DNA of 11,864 bases from CADEED01 sp035761265 (GTDB lineage Bacteria; Pseudomonadota; Gammaproteobacteria; Steroidobacterales; Steroidobacteraceae): positions 1 to 11,864 of the forward strand of contig DASTRL010000218.1 of NCBI GenBank assembly GCA_035761265.1, in the 5' to 3' direction. Below are positions 1-7,529 of this stretch, in pieces; position 1 is the first letter of the stretch; each line of letters starts with the position of its first letter. The notes beneath the pieces are model-generated. The model was not told where the DNA came from. It did no database searches and saw only the letters and a program-made list of their open reading frames with translations. Made by a program: the position numbers and the translations under genes.

Positions 1-215
1 GAATCAACATGCTGTATGGCTTCGATTCGCCGGAGTTCTTCGACCGCACGCTGTTCGCCAACTTCATCGACCTGCTGCGCGAACGCGGCGTGATCCGGGG
101 CGGCGCCGGGGGTAATCTCGAGTACGACGAAGTCCTGGTGCGCGTCGCGGCGGACGCGCAGCTGGTGCTGTCCGAGCAGATACGCCACAGCATCCTGCAG
201 GTCACCAAGGTCTAG
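1..215 (+). CDS. plsB: Glycerol-3-phosphate 1-O-acyltransferase PlsB, C-terminal end (partial)
   Basis: The reading frame is open from the left edge (first full codon at base 3) to a TAG at 213-215, so only the last 70 residues are present. The segment YGFDSPEFFDRTLF followed by FIDLLRERGVI resembles the extreme C-terminus of gammaproteobacterial PlsB, where a 'PEFFDK.LF' block and a short helical tail close the protein. PlsB is a peripheral inner-membrane enzyme that acylates sn-glycerol-3-phosphate at position 1, the first step of phospholipid synthesis. Its catalytic HxxxxD region would lie outside the window. The call rests on recalled family similarity over a short stretch. Nothing suggests that the gene is broken. 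A small hairpin (AGGG/CCCT, 218-230) just after the stop is too weak to call a terminator. Confidence 0.82.
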   Translation, partial: INMLYGFDSPEFFDRTLFANFIDLLRERGVIRGGAGGNLEYDEVLVRVAADAQLVLSEQIRHSILQVTKV

Positions 216-251
216 TCAGGGGTAGGCCCTAGATTTCCCCGCGCGGGCCGC

Positions 252-260
252 TGCTATACT
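252..260 (+). promoter_or_regulatory. Extended -10 promoter for the DUF1302-RND operon
   Basis: TGCTATACT at 252-260 matches an extended -10 element (TGn followed by TATACT, one mismatch to TATAAT). No good -35 hexamer lies 16-18 bases upstream, as expected for extended -10 promoters. Transcription would begin near 267-268, giving a leader of about 127 bases before the ATG at 395. It is the only convincing promoter-like sequence in the 216-394 gap. The rest of that gap holds a weak GCTTCC/GGAGGC stem near 284-302 and no ORF that I can support. Confidence 0.55.
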
Positions 261-394
261 CGCGCGCAATACGTCCGTGCCAGGCTTCCGCGAGGGGAGG
301 CAGCGGTGCGGCAACTCTAATACGATCCGGACAAGCGGTAAGTCTGCTCTTGCCTCGTCACTCGTAGCGGTTCCGCGGTCTGCTGGGGAAGTTA

Positions 395-2512
395 ATGAGT
401 AACGATCTGATCCGGCGATGCGTCCTGCGTTCGCTTCCGATCGTCGCGGCGTTGAGTCTCGCGTCGCCCGCGGCCTACGCCATCGATTTCCAGAACGATG
501 ACGGGACGTTCACCGGCAGCTGGGATACCACCATCACCTACGGTCAGGCCTGGCGCATCGAATCCAGGGATTGCCGCCTGATCGCCATCGCCGACGGTGG
601 TTGCGGCCGCTCGCCCAACATCGACGACGGCGACCTCAACTACGACACCGACATGTACTCGCGGGCGTTGAAGGCACTCACCGAGATTTCACTCAACTAC
701 CGCGGTGTCGGTGCCTTCGTGCGCGCCTCGGCGCTGTATGACGATGCCGCCGCCGACACCCAGCGCACCGAGCTTTCCAGACGCTCCAAGGACCTGGTCG
801 AAAACTACGTGCGGCTGCTCGATGCCTTCGCGTACGCCAAGTTCGATCTCGGCAGCATGCCGGCGGAACTGCGCCTCGGCCGGCAGGCCGTGAGCTGGGG
901 CGAGAGCACGTTCATCCAGAACGGCATCAACGTCATCAACCACTTCGACGTCGCCGCGCTGCGCGTGCCGGGCTCGGAGCTCAAGGAAGCCTTCCTGCCG
1001 CAGGAGATGGTCAATTTCAGCCTGCAGTTCACCGACAATCTGTCGGCGCAGGCTATCTACATCACCGACTGGAACGCCACGGTGCCGGAACCTGCCGGTT
1101 CGTATTTCAGCAACAACGACATCGCCGTCACGGGCGGCAACAAGGTGGTGCTCGGCTTCGGTTCGTTCTCGGACCAGGGGGTCGATTTCCGCGGCCTGGG
1201 CGGCCCGTACATCTCGAATTTCCAGGCGGTGAGCCGCCTGCCTACCGTGAAGCCGTCGGACAGCGGGCAGTACGGCTTCAATCTCAAGTACTTCGCGCCG
1301 GACTTCAACAACGGCACGGAATTCGGATTGTTCTTCCTCAACTACCACAGCCGCCTGCCATTGATCTCGGGCCAGACCGGCACGCAGCGCGGCGTGGGCA
1401 ATGCCTTCGGGGCGCTCAATGCCGTGGGCGCCGCGGCGCAGGGACTCGCGGCCGGCCTGCCGATCAATGCGGCGATCGCCACGGCGGCGCAACTGGGTGT
1501 CGCGCGCTCTGCTGCGGCCGGTGGCAACCTCGACCTGGCGACGGCGACGGGCTACGCCACCATCGGCGCCAACACGCAACTGCAGCGCGGCGACGTGACG
1601 GCGCAGGCCAGCAACATCGCCACTCACGAGTACGCGCTGACCGCCGGTTACTTCACGGAGTATCCGGAAGACATCAAGCTCATCGGCCTGTCGTTCAACA
1701 CGCAGCTGCAGTGGGGTGGCATCGCGCTGCAGGGTGAGGTGGCCTATCGCCAGGACGTGCCGCTGCAATTCGACGACGTCGAGCTGCTGTTCGCCGCGCT
1801 GACTCCATTCGAACAGGGTCTGGCGACGTTGCGCGGCACGCCGCTGCCGACCACCTGCCCGGAGGGCAATCCTGCCGCCTCCACGCTCACGCATTGCGGG
1901 CAGCTGGGTGGCTTCGGACTCGACCAGAAGGTGCAGGGGTGGGGCCTGTACGACACCTACCAGGTCCAGTTCACCGCCACCAAGACCTTTGCCAACATCT
2001 TCGGCGCTTCGCAGTTCGTGATCGTGGGCGAGGCGGGCCTGACGCACATCCAGGACATGCCGGACAAGCTGACGGGCGGGCCCAATGGCCGCGGGCTGCG
2101 TTTGAACGGCCCGGCCACCAACGTCAGCGGCAACTATGAGCTGCGCGGCCGTCATTGCCCGACACTGTCCGCGGCCGACTGCCTCGCGCTCAACCTGGTC
2201 GAACCGCAGAACCGCTTTGCGGACGCCACCTCGTACGGCTATCGCATCGCCGGCAGGCTCGAGTATCCCGGCCTCATGGGCGCGTGGAACGTGCTGCCGC
2301 GGTTCAGCTGGCAGCACGACGTGAAGGGCACGACGCCCGGCCCCGGCGGCAATTTCGTCGAAGGCCGCTATGGCCTGACGCTGGGAGTCGCCGCGAACCT
2401 TCGGGCCACCTGGGAAGTCGATATGTCCTGGACCAAGTTCGGAGGCGCCGGCCGGTTCAACGACATCAACGATCGCGACTATGTCGCGGCCACGCTCAAG
2501 TTCTCGTTCTGA
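395..2512 (+). CDS. DUF1302 family outer-membrane protein
   Basis: This 705-residue protein begins with a clear signal peptide (basic RR at 7-8, hydrophobic core, cleavage after AYA at about residue 29). It ends in KFSF; a terminal phenylalanine is the usual BAM recognition signal of outer-membrane beta-barrels. The early mature region (GSWDTTITYGQAWRI) and the block LRLGRQAVSWGES are typical of DUF1302 proteins, which are probable barrels of unknown substrate. An alanine/glycine-rich stretch at about 335-400 looks like a long surface loop. The mature chain has exactly six cysteines in three close pairs (60/70, 488/501, 588/596). The ATG has GGGGAA just upstream at 385-390. The gene leads a cluster with a DUF1329 partner 19 bases downstream, a pairing common in proteobacteria. 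Function is inferred as an outer-membrane channel or receptor for a hydrophobic compound. Confidence 0.88.
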   Translation: MSNDLIRRCVLRSLPIVAALSLASPAAYAIDFQNDDGTFTGSWDTTITYGQAWRIESRDCRLIAIADGGCGRSPNIDDGDLNYDTDMYSRALKALTEISLNYRGVGAFVRASALYDDAAADTQRTELSRRSKDLVENYVRLLDAFAYAKFDLGSMPAELRLGRQAVSWGESTFIQNGINVINHFDVAALRVPGSELKEAFLPQEMVNFSLQFTDNLSAQAIYITDWNATVPEPAGSYFSNNDIAVTGGNKVVLGFGSFSDQGVDFRGLGGPYISNFQAVSRLPTVKPSDSGQYGFNLKYFAPDFNNGTEFGLFFLNYHSRLPLISGQTGTQRGVGNAFGALNAVGAAAQGLAAGLPINAAIATAAQLGVARSAAAGGNLDLATATGYATIGANTQLQRGDVTAQASNIATHEYALTAGYFTEYPEDIKLIGLSFNTQLQWGGIALQGEVAYRQDVPLQFDDVELLFAALTPFEQGLATLRGTPLPTTCPEGNPAASTLTHCGQLGGFGLDQKVQGWGLYDTYQVQFTATKTFANIFGASQFVIVGEAGLTHIQDMPDKLTGGPNGRGLRLNGPATNVSGNYELRGRHCPTLSAADCLALNLVEPQNRFADATSYGYRIAGRLEYPGLMGAWNVLPRFSWQHDVKGTTPGPGGNFVEGRYGLTLGVAANLRATWEVDMSWTKFGGAGRFNDINDRDYVAATLKFSF

Positions 2513-2531
2513 GCGCATCGAGGGGAAACTC

Positions 2532-3911
2532 ATGATCAAGAAGTCACTGCTGCCCGGCCTTTCGATGCTGGCGGGCATGTTGATCGGCACCTCGGCAATG
2601 GCTGCGGTGTCGGCCGCCGAGGCCGCGAAGCTCGGAGCCGAGCTCACGCCGCTCGGCGGCGAGAAGGCGGGCAATGCCGACGGTTCGATCCCGGCCTGGG
2701 ATGGCGGTATCACCTCGGCATCGCAGGCGGGGTTCGCGAACTTTCGTCCCGGCCAGCACCATCCCGACCCGTACGCGAACGACAAGCCGCTGTACACGGT
2801 CACGGCCGCCAACATGGGCCAGTACGCCGACAAGCTGACCGAGGGCCACAAGAAGCTGCTGCAGACCTATCGCAACACCTTCAAGATGATCGTGTATCCC
2901 ACGCATCGCAGCGCCGCGGCTCCCCAGCGCATCTACGATGCCACCAGGCGCATCGCCACCACGGCCGAGCTCGCCAAGGGCGGCAACGGCGTGGTCAAGG
3001 CGGGCGAGGGCATTCCGTTCCCGATTCCGCAATCGGGCGTCGAGGTGTTCTGGAATCACGTGCTGCGTTATCGCGGCGACGTCATCGTGCGCAACATCGG
3101 CCAGGCCCCGGTGACCGCATCCGGCGGCTACACGATGGTCAAATTCCGCGACGAGACGATGGTGGCGTACAGCCTGCCCGGCGCGAAATCCGAGAATCTC
3201 AACAACACCATCGCGTACTTCATCCAGGAGACGGTCGCGCCGGCACGCCTCGCCGGAGAAGTCTTGCTGGTGCAGGAAACGCTCGACCAGTCGATCGAAA
3301 ATCGCCGCGCCTGGGTCTACAACCCCGGCCAGCGCCGCGTGCGTCGCGCGCCCAACGTCGCCTTCGACAACCCGGGCACGAACTCCGACAACCTGCGCAC
3401 TTCCGACCAGTTCGACATGTACAACGGTTCGCCCGAGCGCTACGACTGGACGCTGGTCGGCAAGAAGGAAATGCTCGTTCCGTACAACAGCTACAAGTTG
3501 AACTCCAACACGCTGAAGTACACCGACATCCTCAAGAAGAATCACATCAATCCGGAGCTGGCGCGCTATGAGCTGCACCGCGTCTGGGTCGTGGATTCGA
3601 AGCTGAAGCCCGGCAAGAGCCATCTCTACAGCAGGCGCACGCTGTACGTGGACGAGGACAGCTGGCAGATCGTCGCCGTCGACTGCTACGACAGCCGCGG
3701 CCAGTTGTACCGCGTGCAGGAAGGCCACGTGATCAACTTCTACGAGGTGCCCGCCCTCTGGACCGTGCTCGAGACCGTGTACGACCTGTCCAACGGACGT
3801 TACCTCGCGCTGGGACTCGACAACGAGGAGCCTCGCAGCCGCGATTTCTCGCAGAAACGCACCGAGGCCGACTTCCAGCCCGCGGCCCTGCAGCGGCGCG
3901 GTGTACGGTAA
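2532..3911 (+). CDS. DUF1329 family periplasmic protein (LolA/LolB-like fold expected)
   Basis: The 459-residue protein starts at the ATG preceded by GAGGGG at 2520-2525; the longer frame from 2481 overlaps the upstream gene and has no such site. A signal peptide (KK at 3-4, hydrophobic core, cleavage after AMA at about residue 24) sends it to the periplasm. The hallmark of DUF1329 follows directly: LTPLGGEKAGNADGSIPAWD at about 38-57. From memory, members of this family adopt a fold related to the lipoprotein and lipid carriers LolA and LolB, which suggests binding of an acyl or other hydrophobic ligand; this cannot be proved from the sequence. It sits 19 bases after the DUF1302 gene and is almost certainly cotranscribed with it. 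There is one cysteine, in VDCYDSRGQ, and no lipobox, so it should be soluble. Confidence 0.88.
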   Translation: MIKKSLLPGLSMLAGMLIGTSAMAAVSAAEAAKLGAELTPLGGEKAGNADGSIPAWDGGITSASQAGFANFRPGQHHPDPYANDKPLYTVTAANMGQYADKLTEGHKKLLQTYRNTFKMIVYPTHRSAAAPQRIYDATRRIATTAELAKGGNGVVKAGEGIPFPIPQSGVEVFWNHVLRYRGDVIVRNIGQAPVTASGGYTMVKFRDETMVAYSLPGAKSENLNNTIAYFIQETVAPARLAGEVLLVQETLDQSIENRRAWVYNPGQRRVRRAPNVAFDNPGTNSDNLRTSDQFDMYNGSPERYDWTLVGKKEMLVPYNSYKLNSNTLKYTDILKKNHINPELARYELHRVWVVDSKLKPGKSHLYSRRTLYVDEDSWQIVAVDCYDSRGQLYRVQEGHVINFYEVPALWTVLETVYDLSNGRYLALGLDNEEPRSRDFSQKRTEADFQPAALQRRGVR

Positions 3912-3934
3912 TCCGATAGTTCACGGATACCATT

Positions 3935-3968
3935 GACGGCTCAGTTGATTAACCTCAACTGGGCCGTT
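3935..3968 (+). promoter_or_regulatory. Strong intercistronic RNA hairpin
   Basis: ACGGCTCAGTTGA (3936-3948) and TCAACTGGGCCGT (3955-3967) form a 13-bp stem with a single G-T wobble and a six-base loop TTAACC; one more wobble (3935/3968) extends it. The tail is TTCAGTTT rather than a clean T-run, so it is not a textbook terminator. It may reduce read-through, or shield the DUF1302-DUF1329 part of the message from 3' exonuclease, so that the two upstream products are made in excess over the propeller and pump. It also argues against the TTG at 3933 as the propeller start. Confidence 0.7.
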
Positions 3969-4007
3969 CAGTTTCAGGCGCACAGGAATCAGCGGGGGAT
4001 CGGACGC

Positions 4008-5051
4008 ATGGGGCGTGGCATCTGCCTCGTAGTGATTGCGGCAACTCTCGGTGGCCTCGCGGCGGCCGAGGTCGGTCCGCAGATCGATGCCAACGATGAG
4101 GCCAACAAGCCAGCGGAAATCGAACCGCTGGCGTCGAGCTCGCTGCTGCTCGATCTGGCCATGGCCGGCTCGCGGATCGTGGCCGTGGGTGAACGCGGCC
4201 ACGTACTGCTCTCGGACGACCAGGGCGCCACCTGGCGGCAGGCCAGGAGCGTGCCCACGCGCACCATGCTGACCGCCGTGTTCTTCGTCGACGGCGAATA
4301 CGGCTGGGCCGTCGGACACGACGAAACCATCCTGAACACCGTCGACGGCGGCGAAACCTGGACGCGCTCGCATTTCGCGCCCGAGGCCCAGCAGCCCTTG
4401 CTGGATCTGTGGTTCGCGAACCGCGTGAGCGGCATCGCCGTGGGCGCCTATGGCGCGTACTTCACGACGAACGACGGTGGCCGCCACTGGGCGAGCGCCA
4501 AGTTCGCACCGCCGCCGGCGAAAACCCCGACGCACGATGGCGAGGCCGCGCCCAATGAAGGCGACGTGCCGCCGGACTACCATCTCAACCGCATCGTGGG
4601 CGTCGGCAATCGCCTGTACGTGGCCGCGGAGGGCGGGCAGCTCTATCGCTCCGAGGATCGCGGCGCGACGTGGCGCGCGCTGCCGTCGCCCTACGAGGGC
4701 AGCTTCTTCGGACTGGTGCCGATCCGTGGCGAAGGCCTGCTCGCCTTTGGGTTGCGCGGGCACCTGTACAAGTCGGCGGATGCCGGCGAGACCTGGACGC
4801 GGCTCGACTCGCACACCACGGCCATGCTCACCGACGGCGTCGCCATCAACGATTTGCGCGTCATCATCAGTGGACTGGCCGGCGTGTTGCTGGTCTCCGG
4901 TGATGGCGGGGAAACCTTCCGTCTCACCCAGCAGGATGACCGCAAGGGATTGTCCGCGCTGCTGCCTGGAAGCGCCGGCGCGGTCGTCGTCGCGGGCGAA
5001 GGTGGCGTGCGCAGGCTGCGGCTCGAGACACGCGGCGCGGCGGGTTACTGA
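4008..5051 (+). CDS. Secreted YCF48/Asp-box beta-propeller protein
   Basis: This 347-residue protein is taken from the ATG at 4008, which has GGGGG at 3994-3998 and directly encodes a signal peptide (MGRGICLVVIAATLGGLAAA); the TTG at 3933 would put a hairpin and a non-signal tail in front. Six Asp-box motifs (S/T-x-D-x-G-x-T-W type) start near residues 69, 111, 154, 215, 256 and 297: SDDQGATW, TVDGGETW, TNDGGRHW, SEDRGATW, SADAGETW and SGDGGETF. Spacing is 41-43 residues except for one 61-residue step holding a proline-rich insert. This is a six- or seven-bladed propeller of the YCF48/BNR type. The family is named after a photosystem II assembly factor, but this context is not photosynthetic. 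Its stop overlaps the exporter start by one base (TGATG), so translation is probably coupled and the two proteins may work together. Its exact role is unknown. Confidence 0.87.
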   Translation: MGRGICLVVIAATLGGLAAAEVGPQIDANDEANKPAEIEPLASSSLLLDLAMAGSRIVAVGERGHVLLSDDQGATWRQARSVPTRTMLTAVFFVDGEYGWAVGHDETILNTVDGGETWTRSHFAPEAQQPLLDLWFANRVSGIAVGAYGAYFTTNDGGRHWASAKFAPPPAKTPTHDGEAAPNEGDVPPDYHLNRIVGVGNRLYVAAEGGQLYRSEDRGATWRALPSPYEGSFFGLVPIRGEGLLAFGLRGHLYKSADAGETWTRLDSHTTAMLTDGVAINDLRVIISGLAGVLLVSGDGGETFRLTQQDDRKGLSALLPGSAGAVVVAGEGGVRRLRLETRGAAGY

Positions 5052-7477
5052 TGGCCACCCATTCGATCGGCAATCCGGACTCGAAGGCGACGCGGGCGCT
5101 CGAGGAGCTCATCTTCGGACATCGCGTCCTGATCGTCGTCGCCTTCGCGGTGCTCACCGTGATCCTGGCCACCGTGGCGGTGCGCGGGCTGCGCATCGAC
5201 GCATCCTTCACCAAGCAGCTGCCGCTCAAGCACGAGTACATGCAGACCTTCCTGAAGCATCAGCAGGAGTTCGGCGGCGCCAACCGCGTGCTGATCGCGC
5301 TGATCGCACGCGACGGCAACATGTTCCAGGCGGGGTTCTTCGACGCGCTCAAGAAGGCCACCGACGAAGTGCTGGTCATGGACGGCATCGATCGCACGCG
5401 CGTGCAGTCGCTGTTCACGCCGAACGTGCGCTACATGGAGGTGGTCGAGGGCGGCATCGAGGCCGGCAACGTGGTGGACGCGGAGTTCGTGCCCACGCGC
5501 GAGGCGCTCGATCAGGTGCGCGAGAACATCCTCAAGGCGGGGATCCGCGGCCGGCTCGTGGCGAACGATTTCTCCGGTGCGCTGATCTCGGCGGTGGTGC
5601 TGGAGCGCGACGCCACCGGCAAACCCATCGATCCCATCGCCGTGGCACATGCGCTCGAAACGCGTGTGCGCGACAAGATCCAGGGCAACGAGGTGCTGGT
5701 GCAAGCCCAGGGCGCGGGCATCGACGTGCACATGATCGGCTTCGCCAAGGTGATGGGCGACATCGCCGATGGAGCCACCTCGGTGGCCGTGTTCGCCGTC
5801 GTCACCATCCTGCTCACGCTGCTGGCCGTCTGGTTCTACGTGCAGTCGTTCAAGGTGGCCGTGGTGCCCATCGTCTGCTCCATCGTGGCGGTGGTCTGGC
5901 AGTTGGGCACGCTGGTGCTGCTCGGCTTCGGCATCGATCCGCTGGGCCTGCTCGTGCCGTTCCTGATCTTCGCCATCGGCGTGTCGCACGGCGTGCAGAA
6001 GATCAGCGCGGTCAAGGAGGCGGCACTGGCCGGCTCGTCCTCGATGGAGGCCGCCCGCCGGACATTCCGCCAGCTGCTCATGCCCGCGGTGATCGCGCTG
6101 CTCGCCGATCTCGTCGGTTTCATCACCATCCTGTTGATCCCGGTGCGCGTGGTGCAGGAGATGGCGATCACGGCCAGCATCGGCGTCGCCATCGTGATTC
6201 TCACGGACCTCGTCCTGCTGCCGGTGCTGGTCTCCTGGGTCAAATGGGACGAGCGCTACAAGGCGCGCGTCGAGCGGCGCCAGGCACAGCTCGCCGCGTA
6301 CTGGAGGCGGCTGGCGCGCATCACCGAGCGCGGGCCGGCGCTCGTCATCATCGTGTGCGCCGTGCTGCTCGCGGTATTCGGGGTCTGGAAAGGGCGTGAG
6401 ACACCGATCGGCGACACGCAGAGCGGCGTGCCCGAGCTGCGCGCCGATTCGCGCTACAACCGCGACAGCAACATCATCACCAGCAAGTTCTCCATCGGCG
6501 TCGACATCCTCAACGTCATCGTCGAAACGAAGGAGCCGCTGTGCACCAGCTACCAGCTCATGCAGGCGGTGGACAATTTCTCCTGGAAGATGCGCAACGT
6601 CGACGGCGTGCAGGAAGTCATGTCGCTGCCCATCGTCGCCAAGATCGCGATCGCGGGATGGAACGAAGGTAGTTTGAAGTGGCGCAACATCCCGCGCGAG
6701 CCGAACCAGCTGGCGCAGTCGACGCGTTACATCGAGACCAGTACGGGGCTGCTGAACGCGGACTGCAACGTGGTGCCGGTGATGATCTTCCTGCGCGATC
6801 ACAAGGCCGAGACCATCGAGCGCGTGGTGGCCGCCGTGAAGGCCTGGCGCACGCTCAACACCTACGGCAACGCCACCTTCAATCTCGCCACCGGCAACGT
6901 GGGCGTGATGGCGGCCACCAACGAGGAGGTGGAAGCGAAGGAATATCCCATCCTCGGATGGGTGTTCGCGGCCGTGATCCTGATGTGCCTGCTCACGTTC
7001 CGGAGCCTGCTGGGCGCGGTGCTGGTGTTCCTGCCGCTCGCGCTGGTATCGGTGCTGGTCTACGCGGTGATGGCCATCGTGGGCATCGGGCTCAAGGTGA
7101 GCACCCTGCCCATGGTGGCGCTGGGCGCGGGCATCGGCGTCGACTACGGCATCTATCTCTGGAGCCGGATGCAGGAATTCCTGCGGGCCGGAGACAGCGT
7201 GCACGACGCCTACATCAAGACCATGCGCGTGACCGGCGCCAGCATCATCTTCACGGGCATCACGCTGGCCATCGGCGTGGTGACCTGGGTGTTCTCACCG
7301 CTGCAGTTCCAGGCCGACATCGGCATCATGCTCACGTTCATGTTCTTCGTGAACATGCTCGGCGCCATCATCCTGCTGCCCGCCCTGGCCGCGTGGATGG
7401 TGTCAGGCAAGGGAAATGGGGACATTCCTCGTTTCCCAGCAAAAGGGGACACACCTGCGGCAACAGACGGGCGTTAG
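5051..7477 (+). CDS. RND/MMPL superfamily inner-membrane exporter
   Basis: The 808-residue protein has the duplicated RND layout. TM1 is at about 26-46, a periplasmic loop of about 195 residues follows, and TM2-6 lie between 243 and 395. TM7 is at about 427-447, then a second loop of about 186 residues, then TM8-12 between 634 and 784. TM10 carries GVDYGIYL with D698-Y699, the charged pair expected for proton coupling in MmpL/HpnN-type pumps. The equivalent in TM4 is GVSHGVQ (310-316), without the acid. The second loop has two cysteines (498, 572) that could pair. Relatives move lipids, hopanoids or other hydrophobic molecules rather than metals. Coupling to the upstream propeller gene and linkage to DUF1302/DUF1329 suggest a dedicated envelope-spanning route. 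The last ~23 residues (GKGNGDIPRFP and beyond) are polar and encoded partly by a palindromic element, so the tail is probably dispensable. Confidence 0.88.
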   Translation: MATHSIGNPDSKATRALEELIFGHRVLIVVAFAVLTVILATVAVRGLRIDASFTKQLPLKHEYMQTFLKHQQEFGGANRVLIALIARDGNMFQAGFFDALKKATDEVLVMDGIDRTRVQSLFTPNVRYMEVVEGGIEAGNVVDAEFVPTREALDQVRENILKAGIRGRLVANDFSGALISAVVLERDATGKPIDPIAVAHALETRVRDKIQGNEVLVQAQGAGIDVHMIGFAKVMGDIADGATSVAVFAVVTILLTLLAVWFYVQSFKVAVVPIVCSIVAVVWQLGTLVLLGFGIDPLGLLVPFLIFAIGVSHGVQKISAVKEAALAGSSSMEAARRTFRQLLMPAVIALLADLVGFITILLIPVRVVQEMAITASIGVAIVILTDLVLLPVLVSWVKWDERYKARVERRQAQLAAYWRRLARITERGPALVIIVCAVLLAVFGVWKGRETPIGDTQSGVPELRADSRYNRDSNIITSKFSIGVDILNVIVETKEPLCTSYQLMQAVDNFSWKMRNVDGVQEVMSLPIVAKIAIAGWNEGSLKWRNIPREPNQLAQSTRYIETSTGLLNADCNVVPVMIFLRDHKAETIERVVAAVKAWRTLNTYGNATFNLATGNVGVMAATNEEVEAKEYPILGWVFAAVILMCLLTFRSLLGAVLVFLPLALVSVLVYAVMAIVGIGLKVSTLPMVALGAGIGVDYGIYLWSRMQEFLRAGDSVHDAYIKTMRVTGASIIFTGITLAIGVVTWVFSPLQFQADIGIMLTFMFFVNMLGAIILLPALAAWMVSGKGNGDIPRFPAKGDTPAATDGR
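7411..7451 (+). repeat. REP-like palindrome with two GGGGACA copies
   Basis: GGGAAATGGGGA (7411-7422) and TCCTCGTTTCCC (7426-7437) fold into a 12-bp stem with two wobbles and a CAT loop. GGGGACA occurs twice, at 7418-7424 and 7445-7451, the second time after AAAA. Short palindromes with GGGGAC cores recur in many proteobacterial genomes, some linked to RAYT (TnpA-REP) transposases; that link is from memory. The element lies inside the last codons of the exporter gene, 27 or more bases before its stop. It could also act as a 3' stabilising or attenuating hairpin before the hydrolase gene. No other copy was noticed in this window. Confidence 0.6.
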
Positions 7478-7518
7478 CGGAGCGATGCGCATGACGCGTC
7501 CTCACCAGGATCTATTGC

Positions 7519-7524
7519 AGGAGG
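7519..7524 (+). promoter_or_regulatory. Ribosome binding site that fixes a GTG start
   Basis: AGGAGG at 7519-7524 is a full Shine-Dalgarno match, five bases before GTG at 7530. No upstream in-frame ATG (7416, 7485, 7491) has a comparable site, and only the GTG puts a signal peptide at the very N-terminus. Confidence 0.75.
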
Positions 7525-7529
7525 TGGAC

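Noticed and set aside
211..237. Terminator after plsB
   Set aside because: Only a 4-bp AGGG/CCCT stem (or TCTAG/CTAGA with poor interior pairing) followed by ATTTCCCC; too weak to annotate.
261..394. Small RNA or riboswitch in the leader before the DUF1302 gene
   Set aside because: The strong extended -10 raised the idea, but I see neither the conserved core of 4.5S, 6S or tmRNA nor a terminator; it is treated as an ordinary leader.
689..2851. 720-residue open frame on the minus strand across the DUF1302 and DUF1329 genes
   Set aside because: It is a GC-rich antisense shadow: the protein is extremely rich in R, H, V and E with no family pattern, and it spans two well-supported genes and their junction.
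3933..4007. N-terminal extension of the propeller from TTG at 3933
   Set aside because: It would translate through the 13-bp hairpin and bury the signal peptide; ATG at 4008 has a better ribosome site.
4450..6399. 649-residue plus-strand frame over the propeller and exporter
   Set aside because: Arginine/alanine-rich shadow in the wrong frame, crossing the one-base junction of two real genes.
5045..7204. 719-residue minus-strand frame across the RND exporter
   Set aside because: Histidine/aspartate/glutamine-rich low-complexity translation that mirrors the exporter codons; no domain, no ribosome site.
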